Positions 46,624 to 60,903 of a DNA stretch of 64,000 nt are shown one piece after another; positions within the stretch are counted from its first letter, which is position 1; every line of letters starts with the position of its first letter. The position numbers and the translations under genes are program-made. The stretch is from Citrus sinensis (Eukaryota; Streptophyta; Magnoliopsida; Sapindales; Rutaceae). Location of the stretch: the NCBI RefSeq assembly GCF_022201045.2, contig NC_068563.1, positions 27,935,001 to 27,999,000 on the forward strand, written 5' to 3'. The notes under the pieces were generated by a model. It saw only the letters and a program-made list of their open reading frames with translations. It did no database searches and was not told the DNA's origin.

Positions 46624-47640
46624 CCTTGTTAGTTATTACAATTGCTTGACCAATTTGTTTGACAAAAATAATGTGGAGCAGAGCACAGATTGTGGTCCAC
46701 CTAAGCTGCCATATTCACTAGGCTAGGCAAGTAACACATTTATTTTATTTTATAGCATGTTAGCTCGAATACTCTACTGAAAAAAAAAATAAAATAAAAT
46801 AAAATAAATTGACTGATACGCGCTCCCGTCTGTCGTCTCACGCATGACCCATTGGATTATGATTTTGATTCCCAATATTTAGGCTCTAAGCCATCAATCA
46901 TTGTCGAATCTTAATCAAATCACTATATACATATTCAAAGAGCGTTGCCGCTACTTATCCCAACAAATTAACTCTCTGTCTCAATCCATTTAATTAAAAT
47001 ACATAATTTGAACTATCTAGTAATAGTGTCTCATCATTTCATACAAAGAATTTACATTGTTAGTAGTATTAGTAAATTACATATAAAATTAAGATAAAAA
47101 TTTTACAACTTAATTATCGATGCACGTATGTTCATTAGAATGAAAAATTATGTATATTCACTTATTTGTTAGACTATGGATACGGGTGTATAATACATTA
47201 GTGTGAGTGTATAATAAGCATCATTTCTATTAGACTATTCGTAACTACAATACATGTCTCATTTTATCAAAGATCAAACACAAATAATCTGTTACTTTTC
47301 TAAGATATTTCCATTATTAACAGTTTGATGTGCAAATAAGAGTATATATAAGGGAGCCTTGATTGATTGGATCCCAACTTCAACTTCGCAAGTGAAAATG
47401 TGAAATCAATTGAAAGCATTGCCAAGGCGGGACAAAATTGACTTGGCGTTGGGGACAGGACATCGATATTGAAATCAAAACGACAGTGTTTAGTCATGTT
47501 CCTCACAGATCGTTCACAAAGATATTATATAATCGACAATGCATAATCTAAAAACAAAACGACAAGCGTGTGCACACCACTTGCTCAGACCACTGTCCAA
47601 AGCAAAACAAAACAAAAAGAGATAATGCAAGAGCAACAGC

Positions 47641-49023
47641 GCTTTGGTCAAAGCGCATACTAATCCAATCCAGCTTACTTACACACTTTGAAGAACAAAC
47701 AGAGCCAACTTAAGCTTCCAATTCCAATCTGTCCTCCCCTCTTCTTCTCTCTGCTTCTTAAACTTAGATTCTCTCCATAAACAAAGCCCCACGTGCGAAC
47801 TCAAGCTCTGGAGTGAGTAACTATTAACTAAGCTTCTTAAGTCTTGAACTCTTAACAATGCCACTCCTTTCATTTTGGTTCTTCTTTAGTTAGTAGCTTT
47901 AAAAACTTTGTTGGGTCAGTCAAGATTCTTGCTTCTTGGGTCTTATCTGTCTGTTTGCTTTTGGCTGATTGTAATGATGTTTCTTTTGAAACTCCTTTTT
48001 TTCTTGAAAAATGTTCTAGTAATGCAAAAGTTAATAGAATGAGCCTTGGTGTTGTAGCTTCAGAGCTTAAAGTTGCAGGCTTTTTTTTTGCCGAAAGGAA
48101 AGCGAATCTCAAAATGGTGATTGTACACATTGCTCCCTTTTGTTAGTTTTTTAAGCTGCATTGCTTCTTCTGCTTCTTCTTTCTCTTGCTTGCTTTAGAT
48201 CTCTATGCTCTAGTTTGATGCGTATGATACTCTTGGATGTAACTCATTCTCTCTCTCTTTTTTTTTTTAATTCTCTCATGCTGCAACTTTCCGAGAACAT
48301 GTTTTCTTAGGAAACAAACACACTAATTGCTGGCGTTTTCAAGCTTTACAAAATAGAAAAGGTTTGAGTGGTTTCCTGAAAACTTGTTGTGTTGTGTTCT
48401 TCAAATTTAATTGACCGTCATTATAGTGTCACAGTTTTGTTATCCTTATTTCACGGCAACTATGGAGGAGCGAACCTCACTTCCTAAATTACCACAACGC
48501 CCTTTCACGGGACTGAATTTACAACAAATAGACACTAAAACAATGTTTTATCCCTTGTCTTTAGTAGGGGTATTTGTGTCGCTTTATCATTGTTGTCCTT
48601 GTACCTGTAGGTCCCCTGGACCGCAATAATGGGGTCATGAGCGTGGTAGAATTGTGATAGCATTCAATTGTTAGAGATGATTGCTTTTAATCTCTTGTTG
48701 ACAATTTGATTTTTACTCACCTGACGATCTCTTTTACTTGTTTATTCATTTGCATTTTTTATTCTTGGGTTGGTATGTGTGATGCGAATGATGAGTGTGT
48801 ATCTTGTGCCTTTATCGCTTCATGCATATTATGATAAGTGGTAGTTGTCCTCCATATGCTTATTTAATTTTTTCATGGATGCATTGGATTCTCTTGTCTG
48901 AACTTGTGATATTTTCTGATCTCTTACAGGCTTAGTGGGACAGGGAGCATTGAAGTGGTGAAACCAAAAAAAATTAACTCATTTCTTTTGCACTTTGTAC
49001 CTTGAAGCTTTGTTACATACATT
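47641..49023 (+). promoter_or_regulatory. ICR 5' leader region with probable UTR intron
   Basis: CT-rich leader-like sequence begins at about 47690. A strong acceptor (CTCTTACAG) ends at 48929 and is followed by a 94-nt segment leading to the ATG at 49024, so a 5' UTR intron is likely. A possible donor is GGAGTGAGTAA near 47811. The pairing is inferred. Confidence 0.4.
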
Positions 49024-52000
49024 ATGCAGACTCCAAAAGCAAGGCAAGTAATTTCTAACGCCTCGTGACTGTTAATTCACTCTCATCTCTGAAGTTGTCA
49101 ATTCTTATCTCATCTTGCATATTAGGTAACTTGTTTAATGAATGCTTAATGGGTACAGTGAGTTCTTTGCTGGAAATTCACGGCTGTAGTTTGTATGTAC
49201 TTATTTTCTTGCCGCTGGGGCCTCTCCTAGATTTTTCTTTCACCCTCCTTCCCGTTTACTTAGATCTTGTGTTTGACTAACTGGTGAATTTATGCAAGTT
49301 TCACTCACTATCAAGTTGCTATTAGAGGCAATACTTGGCTATCAGTTGTGAGCTGTGACTGTTTTCTGTCATTATCAAAAAAAAAAAAGAAAAAAGATTG
49401 AGTCATATTGCCTTATCTCTTGCCTTAACTCCAGCCAATGACGGGTCCCATTGGTGAGACTTGTTGGTGGATTTACTATGACAGAGATAATTAATTTGTT
49501 TTTGTTCAGCCAGGCTAATTTGTTGTATTCTTTTTGTTATGCCTACTCAGAATTTTTCCTTTGTGATTTTGAGAAAAGCTGGAACTTCAATAGTGATTGA
49601 CTAAATTCTTCTACAACCTAAGCTGGTTTTTTCTCAGAAAGGAAAATAATACATATATATATACATATTTAGGTTTTCCTATTTTTTGGTTGATTGAGAC
49701 TCAGATACATCACTTATAGACAACTATCACTTATAGACAACTGTTATCAATTGGAAGTTGTATGGTAGAAAATTGATTTTCTTGGAATTGGAGGAGCATA
49801 GTTTGAATCTTGTTATTTAAGATGACTGCATTTATGTGATTTTTTTCTTCTTCCAGAAATTTGCAATTCTGTGAACCAATTCATGGTAAGGGATAGGGTT
49901 TTGTTAGATTTAGCTGATTCTATCAGTCATAAATAGACCATTCTTAAATCATTCATCCATCCGCAGATGGTGTTACTAATTCATAATACATGCAAAGTAT
50001 CCGTGCTAATTCTGTTAATTTCAGATGTTATCAACACTTTGAACCTACTCTTGCTGAATGTGCTATTCGTTCATTTGTCCTTTTGATTTCTAGCAATGTG
50101 GAGTTCCCTATTTCTTAGTTTGTTACCAAGAACGGATTAAGTAGTTAGTCTTCCTTATTTTGGTCGGCTGATTCATAGAGCAGCTGTTATTTCTTTTTCA
50201 AATTAACACATTATTCTCAGTTTCTCATGAGAAAAAAGTGTCTTGTTATTGCTGGTCAACATAGAGTTTAATGCAAAGTAAATGATAGACTAGAAGTGCT
50301 TTTTCTTTTCCTAAAACCAAGAAATGTGGTTCTTCTTTGTCTAGAAGCATGTAACTATTGACAATTTTTATTTTTTATTTTTTTATGTATGTACCTGATT
50401 TTCCTCTTACTGATTTTGATAATAGAAGTGGATCCTCAGAGGCACCCCTAAAAGTCTCCCCTCGAGCAGTTCGACAACTCAATACAACTGCATTAGAGTC
50501 CAAGTCAGCATCGTCATCAAATCAAACTTGTAGAACACCAAAAGATAAAAGCCCTAAGGTCATTGATCGCAGATCACCCAGAAGCCCAGTGTCTGAGGTA
50601 CTTGATACAGTGGAGCTAACTGATTGTGTTTACATTTACATTATCTGAACACGTTCTAGAATTTTAGAATTGTGTTTTAGATGTTTCATTTAAACTTTAA
50701 CCAGATGCATTTATTAAAATCTGATGAATGTTAATGCATATGATGAGGCTGATGAACATTAATACATATGATGAGAACTGTCAAAGTTGCCTTCTTGTTG
50801 ACAAATTCTTAGGCTTTTTGAATCTAGTTGCCTTTTGAAAATGGCTTTACTGAATTTATTGTTTCATTAATTTTCTTGCTTGATCCTAGAAAGAAAGCAA
50901 GACTGCAAAAGATCTAGTCTGGTCCTTTCCATGACACCTTGTAGTCTAATTTTTATGGCCTATTGAGATTTATATCATCTGTAGCATTGAGTTGATTATG
51001 AACCCTATGGGGCCTTTCTAGGGTTAGGTGACATATTTACTCAAGTCAGTTGAGAGAGGTTGGGAAAGAGAAAGTATTCAATTCTTTTCCCCTATATAAC
51101 ATATGCCTACTTTTAAATGATCTGATTAATGTTTGGTTTTCATTATCTCATGAAACATAATTTCTACAAAGATTATAGTTTTAGAATGCAAGCATAATTC
51201 CTACCTTTTGGTTCTTTTTGTATTAATATCATTATCATAGTTTTAGAATACAAATACTTTTTACTGTGTTGCTGGCTGTATGTATCACTTATTAAAGTGG
51301 GAAGTGGGAACCCTTTGATGATTTTATGACCGTATTGTCTTTTTGTCTTGTTTCAGAGGAAGCGGCCCAGCAGAATATCTGAGTTGGAATCTCAGGTTTC
51401 TAGACTTCAGGAGGACTTGAAGAAGGCGAAGAATCAGCTAAGTTCATCTGAATCATGGAAGCAGCAAGCTCAGCAAGATGCAGAGGACTCCAAAAAACAA
51501 CTACTGGCACTGTCCTCAAAGCTGCAAGAATCCCAGAAGCAGCTTCAGGAACTCTCTGCTTCTGAGGAAGCTCGCGCAGTTGAGCTTCAAAAGGTCTCCC
51601 AAGAAACAGATCAATCATGCCAATCTGAGCTTCAGGCTATCCAGAATCAGCATTCAATTGACTCAGCAGCCTTGGCCTCTGCCTTGAATGAGCTCCAGCA
51701 ACTTAAGGCTCAGTTTGAAATGGTAGCTGAATCTGAGGCTGCACAGACCAAGAATGCAGAATCAGCACATTTGGAGCTCCAAAGCTTGAAAGGAAACCTG
51801 ATAGAAACTATTTCTCTCATGGAAAACATGAAAAATCAGCTAAGAGAAAGCAAAGAATCGGAAACTCAGGCCCAAGCATTGGCCAGGGAAACTCTGCTTC
51901 AACTTGAAACTGCAAAACTATCTGTAGAGGCACTCAGAGCAGAAGGCATGAAAGCCATTGAAGCTTACAGCTCCATTGCTTCAGAGTTAGAACGGTCGAG

Positions 52001-53036
52001 GACGCGCATAAACTTGTTAGAAGGGCTTGTTAGTAAACTTGAAGCTGACACCAGTAATGCCAATAGAAATCTTTCACAAAATTGTTCTGGTGATTATGAC
52101 CTTGGGCAAAAAATTAAAGAAAATCAAGACACCATGGAGTCAAAACATCTTGAAGAGGAGCTTTCTTCTTTGAAGTCAGAAGTAGGATGGCTGAGATCTG
52201 CTTTAGAAATTGCTGAGACTAAACTGAATGAAGGACAAATCCAGAGCACAGTGAAGATAAAAAGTGCTTTTGAACAGTTGGAGCAGATAAAACATCAGTC
52301 AGGCCTAAGGGAGGTTGAACTGGAAGCAGAACTACAGAAGGCAAAATCTGACATTGAGGAGTTGAAGGCCAACCTGATGGATAAAGAAACTGAACTGCAG
52401 GGTATTTCAGAAGAGAATGAGGGGCTACACATGCAACTCGACAAAAATCTAATGTGCCAGAGGGAATCTCAACTGAACAATGATCTGCGGAAACTTGCAC
52501 AAGCTGTTGAAGATTTGAAGGCAAATTTAATGGATAAGGAGACAGAACTGCAAAATATATCTGAGGAGAATGAGATGCTGAAGCTGGAAATCAGCAAAAG
52601 GGAATTGGACACTCCTAATAGGAACAGTAATTTGGCTGCAGAAGTAGAGGCAGCTAGGTCTGCTGAGAAAGAGGCACTGATGAAGCTCGGGCTTCTAATG
52701 GAGGAGGCTGATAAGAGTAACAGGAGAGCCGCAAGAATGGCTGAGCAGCTTGAGGCAGCACAGTCGGCAAACTGTGAAGCCGAGGCAGAGTTGAGAAGGC
52801 TAAAAGTGCAGTCCGACCAGTGGAGAAAGGCTGCTGAGGCGGCTGCCTCTATGCTTTCAACTGGAAACAATGGGAAATGTATGGAGAGAAGTGGATCAAT
52901 TGACAGCAACTATAATCCTATTACCGGAAAGATACCTTTACCTTATTCGGATGACATAGATGATGATTTGCTGAAGAAGAAGAATGGAAACGTATTAAAG
53001 AAGATTGGCGTGTTGTGGAAGAAACCACAGAAATAG
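49024..53036 (+). CDS. interactor of constitutive active ROPs (ICR/RIP family)
   Basis: A plant scaffold that binds active ROP GTPases and links them to microtubules or exocytosis at the cell cortex. Exons are 49024-49043, 50426-50597 and 51357-53036, giving 623 residues. The family-typical start MQTPKAR is split by the first intron. The donor of that intron is AAG/GCAAGT, a GC-AG intron, and no usable GT donor keeps the frame. After a Ser/Pro-rich head ([18 protein letters not shown]), residues 65-590 are almost wholly coiled coil. The C-terminal [10 protein letters not shown] motif and [19 protein letters not shown] tail are family hallmarks. An internal duplication of about 52 residues repeats [13 protein letters not shown] (near nt 52363 and 52519). 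Neighbouring genes suggest orthology to Arabidopsis At5g60210 (ICR3/RIP5). Confidence 0.92.
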
Positions 53037-54220
53037 AATCAATGTGAGTCGGTCAAATATGTTTACGAAAATTTCTTTATATCTTCCTTTCCTAATCCTA
53101 ACTGTATATTTCACTTTGTTCTTGATTCATTGACAGATGCTCCCAGCTTCTTTTGATAGGGACAGCCAATTCATTTTGTTACGAAGTGAAAATGGGCACT
53201 TGATGGCAGTATTTAATAGCTTGTTCTCGATATTTATCTTGTAGTAGTGCAAAGTATACATGTCACATTAATGGTTTGCTAATATTGGATTTCACTTGTT
53301 TGGAATTACAACATATATGTATGTTGTTAGGAATGATAGTATCAAACATTAATGCTGAGACGTGATTCTGGATTTTGAACCATCTGCTGATGGTTTCCTT
53401 TGATCTCCTGTCAGTGTTATGTGGCTGTAAAAGGAAAAGTTTGCTTCTCCACAGTAGTCAACTTGTTTGTGCCTTGTACAGCTCTTTGCTATTTAGTAAT
53501 CTTTCCCCTGTAAATTTCCCACCCGGCATCGTCTTTGACTTGAGTAAATTTGAAGCTTTCTAAATGCCTGTCGGTTTCTTAACTTGATTTAGCCATGGAA
53601 GCATTGCATATAACTTTTCAGTTATTTCTCTGCAAAAGTGATGCAATAATCTAAAGCTTCTATGAATCTATCGACACCCTGCTTCTAATGTAGCCCCTCT
53701 TGTAACCCAAGTCAAGTGTCATTAGTGTGAGGACTGAAGCAAAATAAATTAGTTACGATTGTATTACTCGTACAATTCATGACATAATTGTCAAATTTTA
53801 CCCTTAAGATGATTAATATCTTTTTTAAGCCATCATCCTCTCAAGGTTAATTTTTGTGCCGTTGGCACTCTTACCATTTTCATGTTTCCATTGGTTGCAT
53901 CCTTTAGAGTTTAGAGTTTGGCCAAACGTGTGTTTCACAAAATTTTTTACAATATGAATTGATGCGAAACAAATCTGCTGTAATATTAAGAAAAACTTTC
54001 TCAATAAATGTTTCATGTAATATTAAAATAATATATAAAATTATACAAAAATTATCAATATCATAAAATTTTATCCTAAATAATGTGATATGTGATATAT
54101 CAATTGATTAAGTGGTTGATAATTTTTTATAAATTGTAAGTTATTTAAATATATTATCTCACTAATTAGTGAATTAATATCACATTTTTGGAGTTGTAAT
54201 TTTGCAATAAAAATCTTGGG
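53037..54220. other. spacer between the ICR and RPS23 genes
   Basis: The first several hundred bases are probably the ICR 3' UTR. The rest is AT-rich and no gene is recognised. Confidence 0.45.
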
Positions 54221-54227
54221 TTTGTGT

Positions 54228-54446
54228 AACCCTAAACCTAATCGCAGCTGTGAAGAAGATTTTGTTTTTGTTTCATTTTTAAAAGGGCTTCTTATTAGGC
54301 CTAAGTGCCGAGCTCCTAGTATGGACCAACCAAGGCCCAACAAAAACAAAAGAGTACCAATTTTGTAAAAACAGTCAATTGGAAGGGCCTATCTGCAAGC
54401 AGCACCAAAACAACCAGTGAGCATTTATAATCCAAAATTAGGGTTT
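54228..54446 (+). promoter_or_regulatory. RPS23 promoter with telo-boxes and a site II element
   Basis: A telo-box AACCCTAAACC is at 54228-54238 and a second, inverted one (TTAGGGTTTT) is near 54438. A GGCCCA (site II, TGGGCC on the other strand) is at 54334-54339, with GGGCCT at 54385. This combination is typical of promoters of plant ribosomal protein genes. The coding start is 86 bp beyond the second telo-box. Confidence 0.65.
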
Positions 54447-54531
54447 TGGCTGTTTACTCGCGGCGTCCTCTTGCAACTCTCAAGCTCCAAAGTCGTTCGT
54501 TACAGTAAAAAATCCTCTTCGTAACGCCAAC

Positions 54532-55853
<1,322 letters not shown>

Positions 55854-58800
55854 ACTCCTGATTCAAGATACTTCACCATGTTTTCTTTTTTTAGCACTTT
55901 ATTTTCATTAATCCCTGTTGATTACTTTTTTCCTTTATCATGTATTGCTGTTGAGAGAACTTTTTGGTTTTTTTCCCTCTGTTGAGACTATTAGTAAATT
56001 AGTATCTGTCTCTTCTACTTGAGTGGCTTGTTGACTGCCGTTGTTCTGTTAGAAAAATACCATTACTGTATAAGATCTATCTCCTTATGAAAGACCTATT
56101 ACTAGAAAATTCATGGGTAAGAGCCGAAGAGTAGTAATTATACAAGTTACCAATAGAATTGATTAAATGAAGGTGGAATCTGGCATATCTTAACCAAGCA
56201 TTTTGCATGGGCTTACCGTGCCCTTGTATGGTTTGGGAGGCTTACTTGTCTTATAGTTTAGATGCTTTCTTTATTTTTGGTTTCATTGCTTGTTGCTTTC
56301 TGGTTCAATAATACCGCTTATTCTAGTGAGTTTGATGGTCCCACCAGGGCAGAAGCTTCTCATGCGAAAGGCATTTACTTTCTGGCTAGATTCTTTATTT
56401 GGTATTTCTTCTGTTTGATGAGTCTTGTGAGATGCAGCTTGTGCTCTGTTACATCTTATTCATCACTATGATTGATTTGTTCAAGATTTAAGAATTTAAG
56501 CCATATAAGTTTTAAGAATGCAAAATAGTGTATCAGCAATCAAGTAGAGGTGTTTCCAGCAAGTGTTTTATTAATCAAATAAGGTTTGCTTAAACAAACT
56601 TAACAACAAGGGCATTTTGTAAATTCATTCAAAGGTGTGAAAAGTAACTCATGCAGGTTTGGTATTATTATTGCAAAGGCTCAGATCTCATGGAAAATTA
56701 ACCAGTAAATTTGTATCTTCCTTGCCTCAAAAGCGAAGTTCTGATTTATGACTTGAAAGTGCATTGTTGATCTTCATTCAAACTGTTCTTTTGAATCGGG
56801 CCCAAACCCTGGGTGGGGTGCATACAAATTATGATGCTGCCTGATCGTCCACAGGAAATCAAAATAACCTCAAAATCCTTGTCTGCCTAAGAATTTTGAT
56901 AACATGGGCGACATCGGGCGCGGCAGCTCATGATTGGTAAATCTGTGCTGTGGGTCTCACAATATGGCTCGTATCGTTGGCAACGACGCGCGTTGGGTCA
57001 GCCCTTATCTGCCCAAAGTCAAGGAGAAGTTTGAAGGAAAGTTCATTTCATCTTTTTTTTTAATATTAATTTTGTGATTTTCGACATTTGAGTGGGACAG
57101 AACTGTCATTTACGTCGAAGGCTCTTCTTTTCGTCAGTAGCTGGCAGGTGGCGGCAGCTAATTGCCCGGTGCCAGAGTCACACTCACACTAACAGTCACA
57201 GTCACAGTCACACACTAAAGAAACTGAGACAATGAAGTGTTCAAATTGGTTTACTACCCGAATATTCTTCTTCCTCATCAAATTCAAATGTCATTGACCG
57301 TAAACCCAAATATAATCCACCGCCGTTCCACATTTCCCCTGACCCATTGGAATTCTTACTAATTTATGTTTCCACGCAATACGCAAGTGTAAATTACCAA
57401 TTTAGCATGTGATTGGCGATGTCATGCTATAGTGTTTTTTAACAAGCGTAAAAAACACACTAGTTTAAAAAATAACAATGATAATTAAGTTGTTTAAGGC
57501 ATCGTTTGGAATTGATGCTAAAACGAGACAAGCAGTTTATTTATTTATTTTTTTAATAAAAACAAAGTGGAGTATATTTTTTAATCTATTTGTTTCATAA
57601 TTTTTTTTTAAAAAAAAGCAACTTACAAGATAATCAATCAAATAACTAAACACACTTTTAGAGTTTCTAGTTTCACCTTATTATTTTAACCATAGCTCTA
57701 ATACATCATTACAACAATTAGTTAACCAAGTTTTACCATTATTAACTTTTTTATCTGGTAAACTCATCTATTGGCATTTTACTTTATGCTATTAATATTT
57801 TTCATTGACGATTTTTTTTTTTTTTTTGTAATGCCTTGCACCGATCCCCTAATTAAACACATCCCTTGAACATAAACCCATGACTTCTTACTTTTATTGA
57901 AAGAGATTGAACTAACTGATCTACGTTCAATAAATTAATTCTTTTGGAATTGAGAAAATTATATAAATTAAAAGAGTATCAATTGATCGAATTATAATTT
58001 AATATGTTGATCCTATGTCATAATTGATAAAAAAAACTATTATTTAATGAAGTTTCCAATCTATCAAATATTAATTTAACGACATTTTATTATATTATTG
58101 TATATTTAACGTTTTTGTATTATAAATTTTTAAGTAATACTCTATTTTTCAAACTCACAATACTCTCAATAATATTCTATTTTAAATAACACAATTTACC
58201 GAACACTTTTTTATTTTTTTTATATTCGGTTGATTATTTCATACCGAAACTAGCCCTAATTCAAATGGAATTTTACCATGATTTCCTTATCCTTGACCCA
58301 CCTAATTGTATTACCAATCCGGTTTTAGCTGATTGTTTAATGCTAATGCAAATGGGTGATAGACTGACAGTAAGGATTAATATAATATTCAAATTTTCTT
58401 GGCAAATGTTATAATATTCAAACTGTTACTGAGCAATTTTGTCACGCCAAAATCTTAACCAAGATTTGGTCCTTGACTAGAGAGCGAAATCCTTACCGAA
58501 ATTAGAGCTCATGCCTATCACTGAAATTTCTATTGCTTGGGGAGAATGACTAAGAATCAAAAACCCAACAAATCCGTTATCGTACAATTATTTATTTACA
58601 ATTAAATAATTTATTATTATATGGTCCTTAGAATCTACCTGAAAATTAGAAGCAATCATGGTGGAACATATTGAAACCACCACTGGAATTCAAAATAAAA
58701 TCCAAAATCACTGCCCAGTGTTTCAGAGTTCATATTGCACCAACTATGAAACATCACTCTCAAGGTCTAGTACAAAATATGTTATATCCCTTCTGCAACT

Positions 58801-59019
58801 TCCAATTACTATTTTGTTAGCAAAAACAAATCTGACAATTCCCTATATAGAGCTTATCAACCAATAGCGAAAAACATAATGAAAAGAACAAAAATTACAA
58901 ATTGAAATGGACACATGACGATTCATGTAACACTTAAATTAGATCTTTTTAACACAAAACGTGATTTGATCTAGTGGGTGATGCTGCTTCTCACATTATG
59001 GTGAGCGGCAGCGTTGGGT
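55854..59019. other. convergent spacer between RPS23 and the Dof gene
   Basis: The 3' UTRs of both genes lie at the ends. A short imperfect AACAGTCACAGTCACAGTCACAC repeat-like tract is near 57190. The segment at 57480-58260 is AT-rich and may contain degenerate MITE sequence. No gene is recognised. Confidence 0.45.
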
Positions 59020-60766
59020 TTACATTAGAGGGCTATTGAGTAATCCATGCCAAGTTGAATTAAGTTCATTGTTCATGCTAGCATCTGCATTGTTGAGCTG
59101 CCATGGGAAGCCCCACAAGACCTTGCTGTTCTCACTTTCTCTGCTGTTGCACAACTCTTGCTTCATTGTTGTTACTGTGACAGCTGTTGTTGTTGCATTT
59201 GTAGCGCTCATTTGATGGTCTCCAAATGGCATTAACATTTCTGCACTAGCACCATGATCATGATTGTGATTAACATGATGATGATGATGATGATGATGAT
59301 CAACTTCACCCATACTGTTTGCATTACCAAACCCATAATACAAATTCTGAAAATTGTTGTGGGTGTCTAGGAATCCACTTCTTAGTGCATCAAGAAATGC
59401 TGGGGTTGTTGTAGCTGAAGTGCTGCTGCTAATGCTAGGGTTTCCAAGAATGTCACAGTGGCTACTTACTGGGTTCCCCAAAATAGAAAAATCATGCTGA
59501 TCGTCAAACCCTAGTTGCCCACCGTTTTGCTTTTGGAGCCTAGCAAATGCAAGACTCAAGTCATTGGTGTCATAACTCAAGGGAGGGAAATTGGTGAGAG
59601 GGCTTGTGTTGGAACTCATCAATGGTTGATCTTGGCTTCTCTTTGATGACGAGGATGACGACCGTTTGTTTTTCCTGCACCCTCCACCCACCGGAACATT
59701 TCTGAGTGTGCCGCCTTTGGTCCAATACCTCCTGCAAGATTTGCAGAAGTATCTTGGCTGAGAGAGGCTGTAGTTGTTGTAGTAGCAGAATTTTGTGTTG
59801 GTGGAGTCACATCTTGGGCATTTGAGAGCTTGTTCTGGTTGAGGCCTTGGCTTCCTTTCTTGTTGTGCTTTTGAGCAAACCAACATGCTTTCCAATGAAT
59901 GAGTAGCCATTTCCTGAATTGATGACAAGTTGACAACAACACAATTTCAAATTAAAACACTTTAAATTGGCAAATTGTAAAAAAAAACTTATCAAAATAC
60001 TCAAGAAAGATCTTGTAACTTCTAATGTTATATATATATAAATTGATCTCAATTTTCCAAGTTGATAATAGGGAATCGGATTGAATTCAATATTGGAAGA
60101 CCCTAATTTGAAATCCTCATGATATTGGTTACTTTAAAATTAATCACCAATAAAATGCTATATACTAATGTATAATAGAAAAACCGATTGTATGAAGAGA
60201 AAATTATCTTCTCAGATTTAATTTAACAGACAACCGAAATGAGTTATTAAAAAAAAAAGTGAAATTGAAAGGTCTTCATCAATATTCTCCCCAACCTTAT
60301 GTATAATCACATGATTAATTTCAAGATTTTTTTTCAAAGGAGAGTATACAAATCCCATAAGGGAAAGTAAACAAGAGAAAGGTAGAATAATCAAGACTAA
60401 TAACAAATATGAATTAGAATATAAACATAACCACATAAACACCAACACCCACTTCCAAAAAAAAAAGAAGGAAAAGAAACAAATTCCCTAGAAAATAAAA
60501 TTAAAAAAGCTCAAAAATCTTTTCTTTTTCCTCTATATAGACATTAAATAGTAACTAAAAGTAGTCTATTATAACCAAATAAAAAAAATTAACTTTCCAA
60601 TTAAACCCAAATCCAGAATCACTAGTGCAGTTAAAAAGAACCCATGAAAAGGAAAAGAAGGGAATGAACAAAAGGTAATCAAAGTTAACAAAATACAATG
60701 AAGAATTCAAATAAATAATAAAATCTTGTCAAATCCTACCTGATGTTGTCCACTTGAAGCATCCAT
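59020..60766 (-). CDS. Dof zinc-finger transcription factor (TMO6/DOF5.3-like)
   Basis: A nuclear DNA-binding protein for AAAG-type sites. Exon 1 (60766-60740) encodes MDASSGQHQ. Exon 2 (59913-59020) encodes the rest, after an 826-bp GT-AG intron, giving 306 residues. A second ATG 4 bp upstream of the chosen one, at 60770, is in another frame. The Dof domain at about 41-95 has the C-x2-C-x21-C-x2-C zinc finger ([16 protein letters not shown], then [13 protein letters not shown]) and the basic tail GGGCRKNKR. Downstream are Ser, His (eight in a row, from ATG-type trinucleotide repeats at about 59275-59300) and Thr/Ala-rich stretches. The short first exon and neighbours point to At5g60200 (TMO6), a vascular regulator. 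The function here is inferred by orthology. Confidence 0.92.
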
Positions 60767-60883
60767 CCATGCAACAATAATCAAACAGTCTTCAGAATAA
60801 TTGAAACAAAGTTGAATTTTTATAATTTTTTTTCTAAGAGAGTGACAAGCTTAGCTTAGCTGAAGAGAAAGACTCAAGAGGAA

Positions 60884-60903
60884 GAGAGAGAGAGAGAGAG
60901 AGA
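60884..60903 (-). repeat. (GA)10 microsatellite in the Dof leader
   Basis: A pure GA run about 120 bp upstream of the Dof start, CT on the transcribed strand. Its location fits the 5' UTR or core promoter, where GA/CT tracts are common in plants. Confidence 0.75.

Larger units (their letters stand above)
43714..47640. other. AT-rich spacer upstream of the ICR gene
   Basis: No protein gene is recognised. It contains two perfect hairpins, listed separately, and several poly(A) or poly(T) runs. From about 47300 on it is likely ICR promoter. Confidence 0.5.

Noticed and set aside
56262-56471. 69-codon hydrophobic frame downstream of RPS23
   Set aside because: No homology, no promoter context, and a length expected by chance in T-rich DNA.
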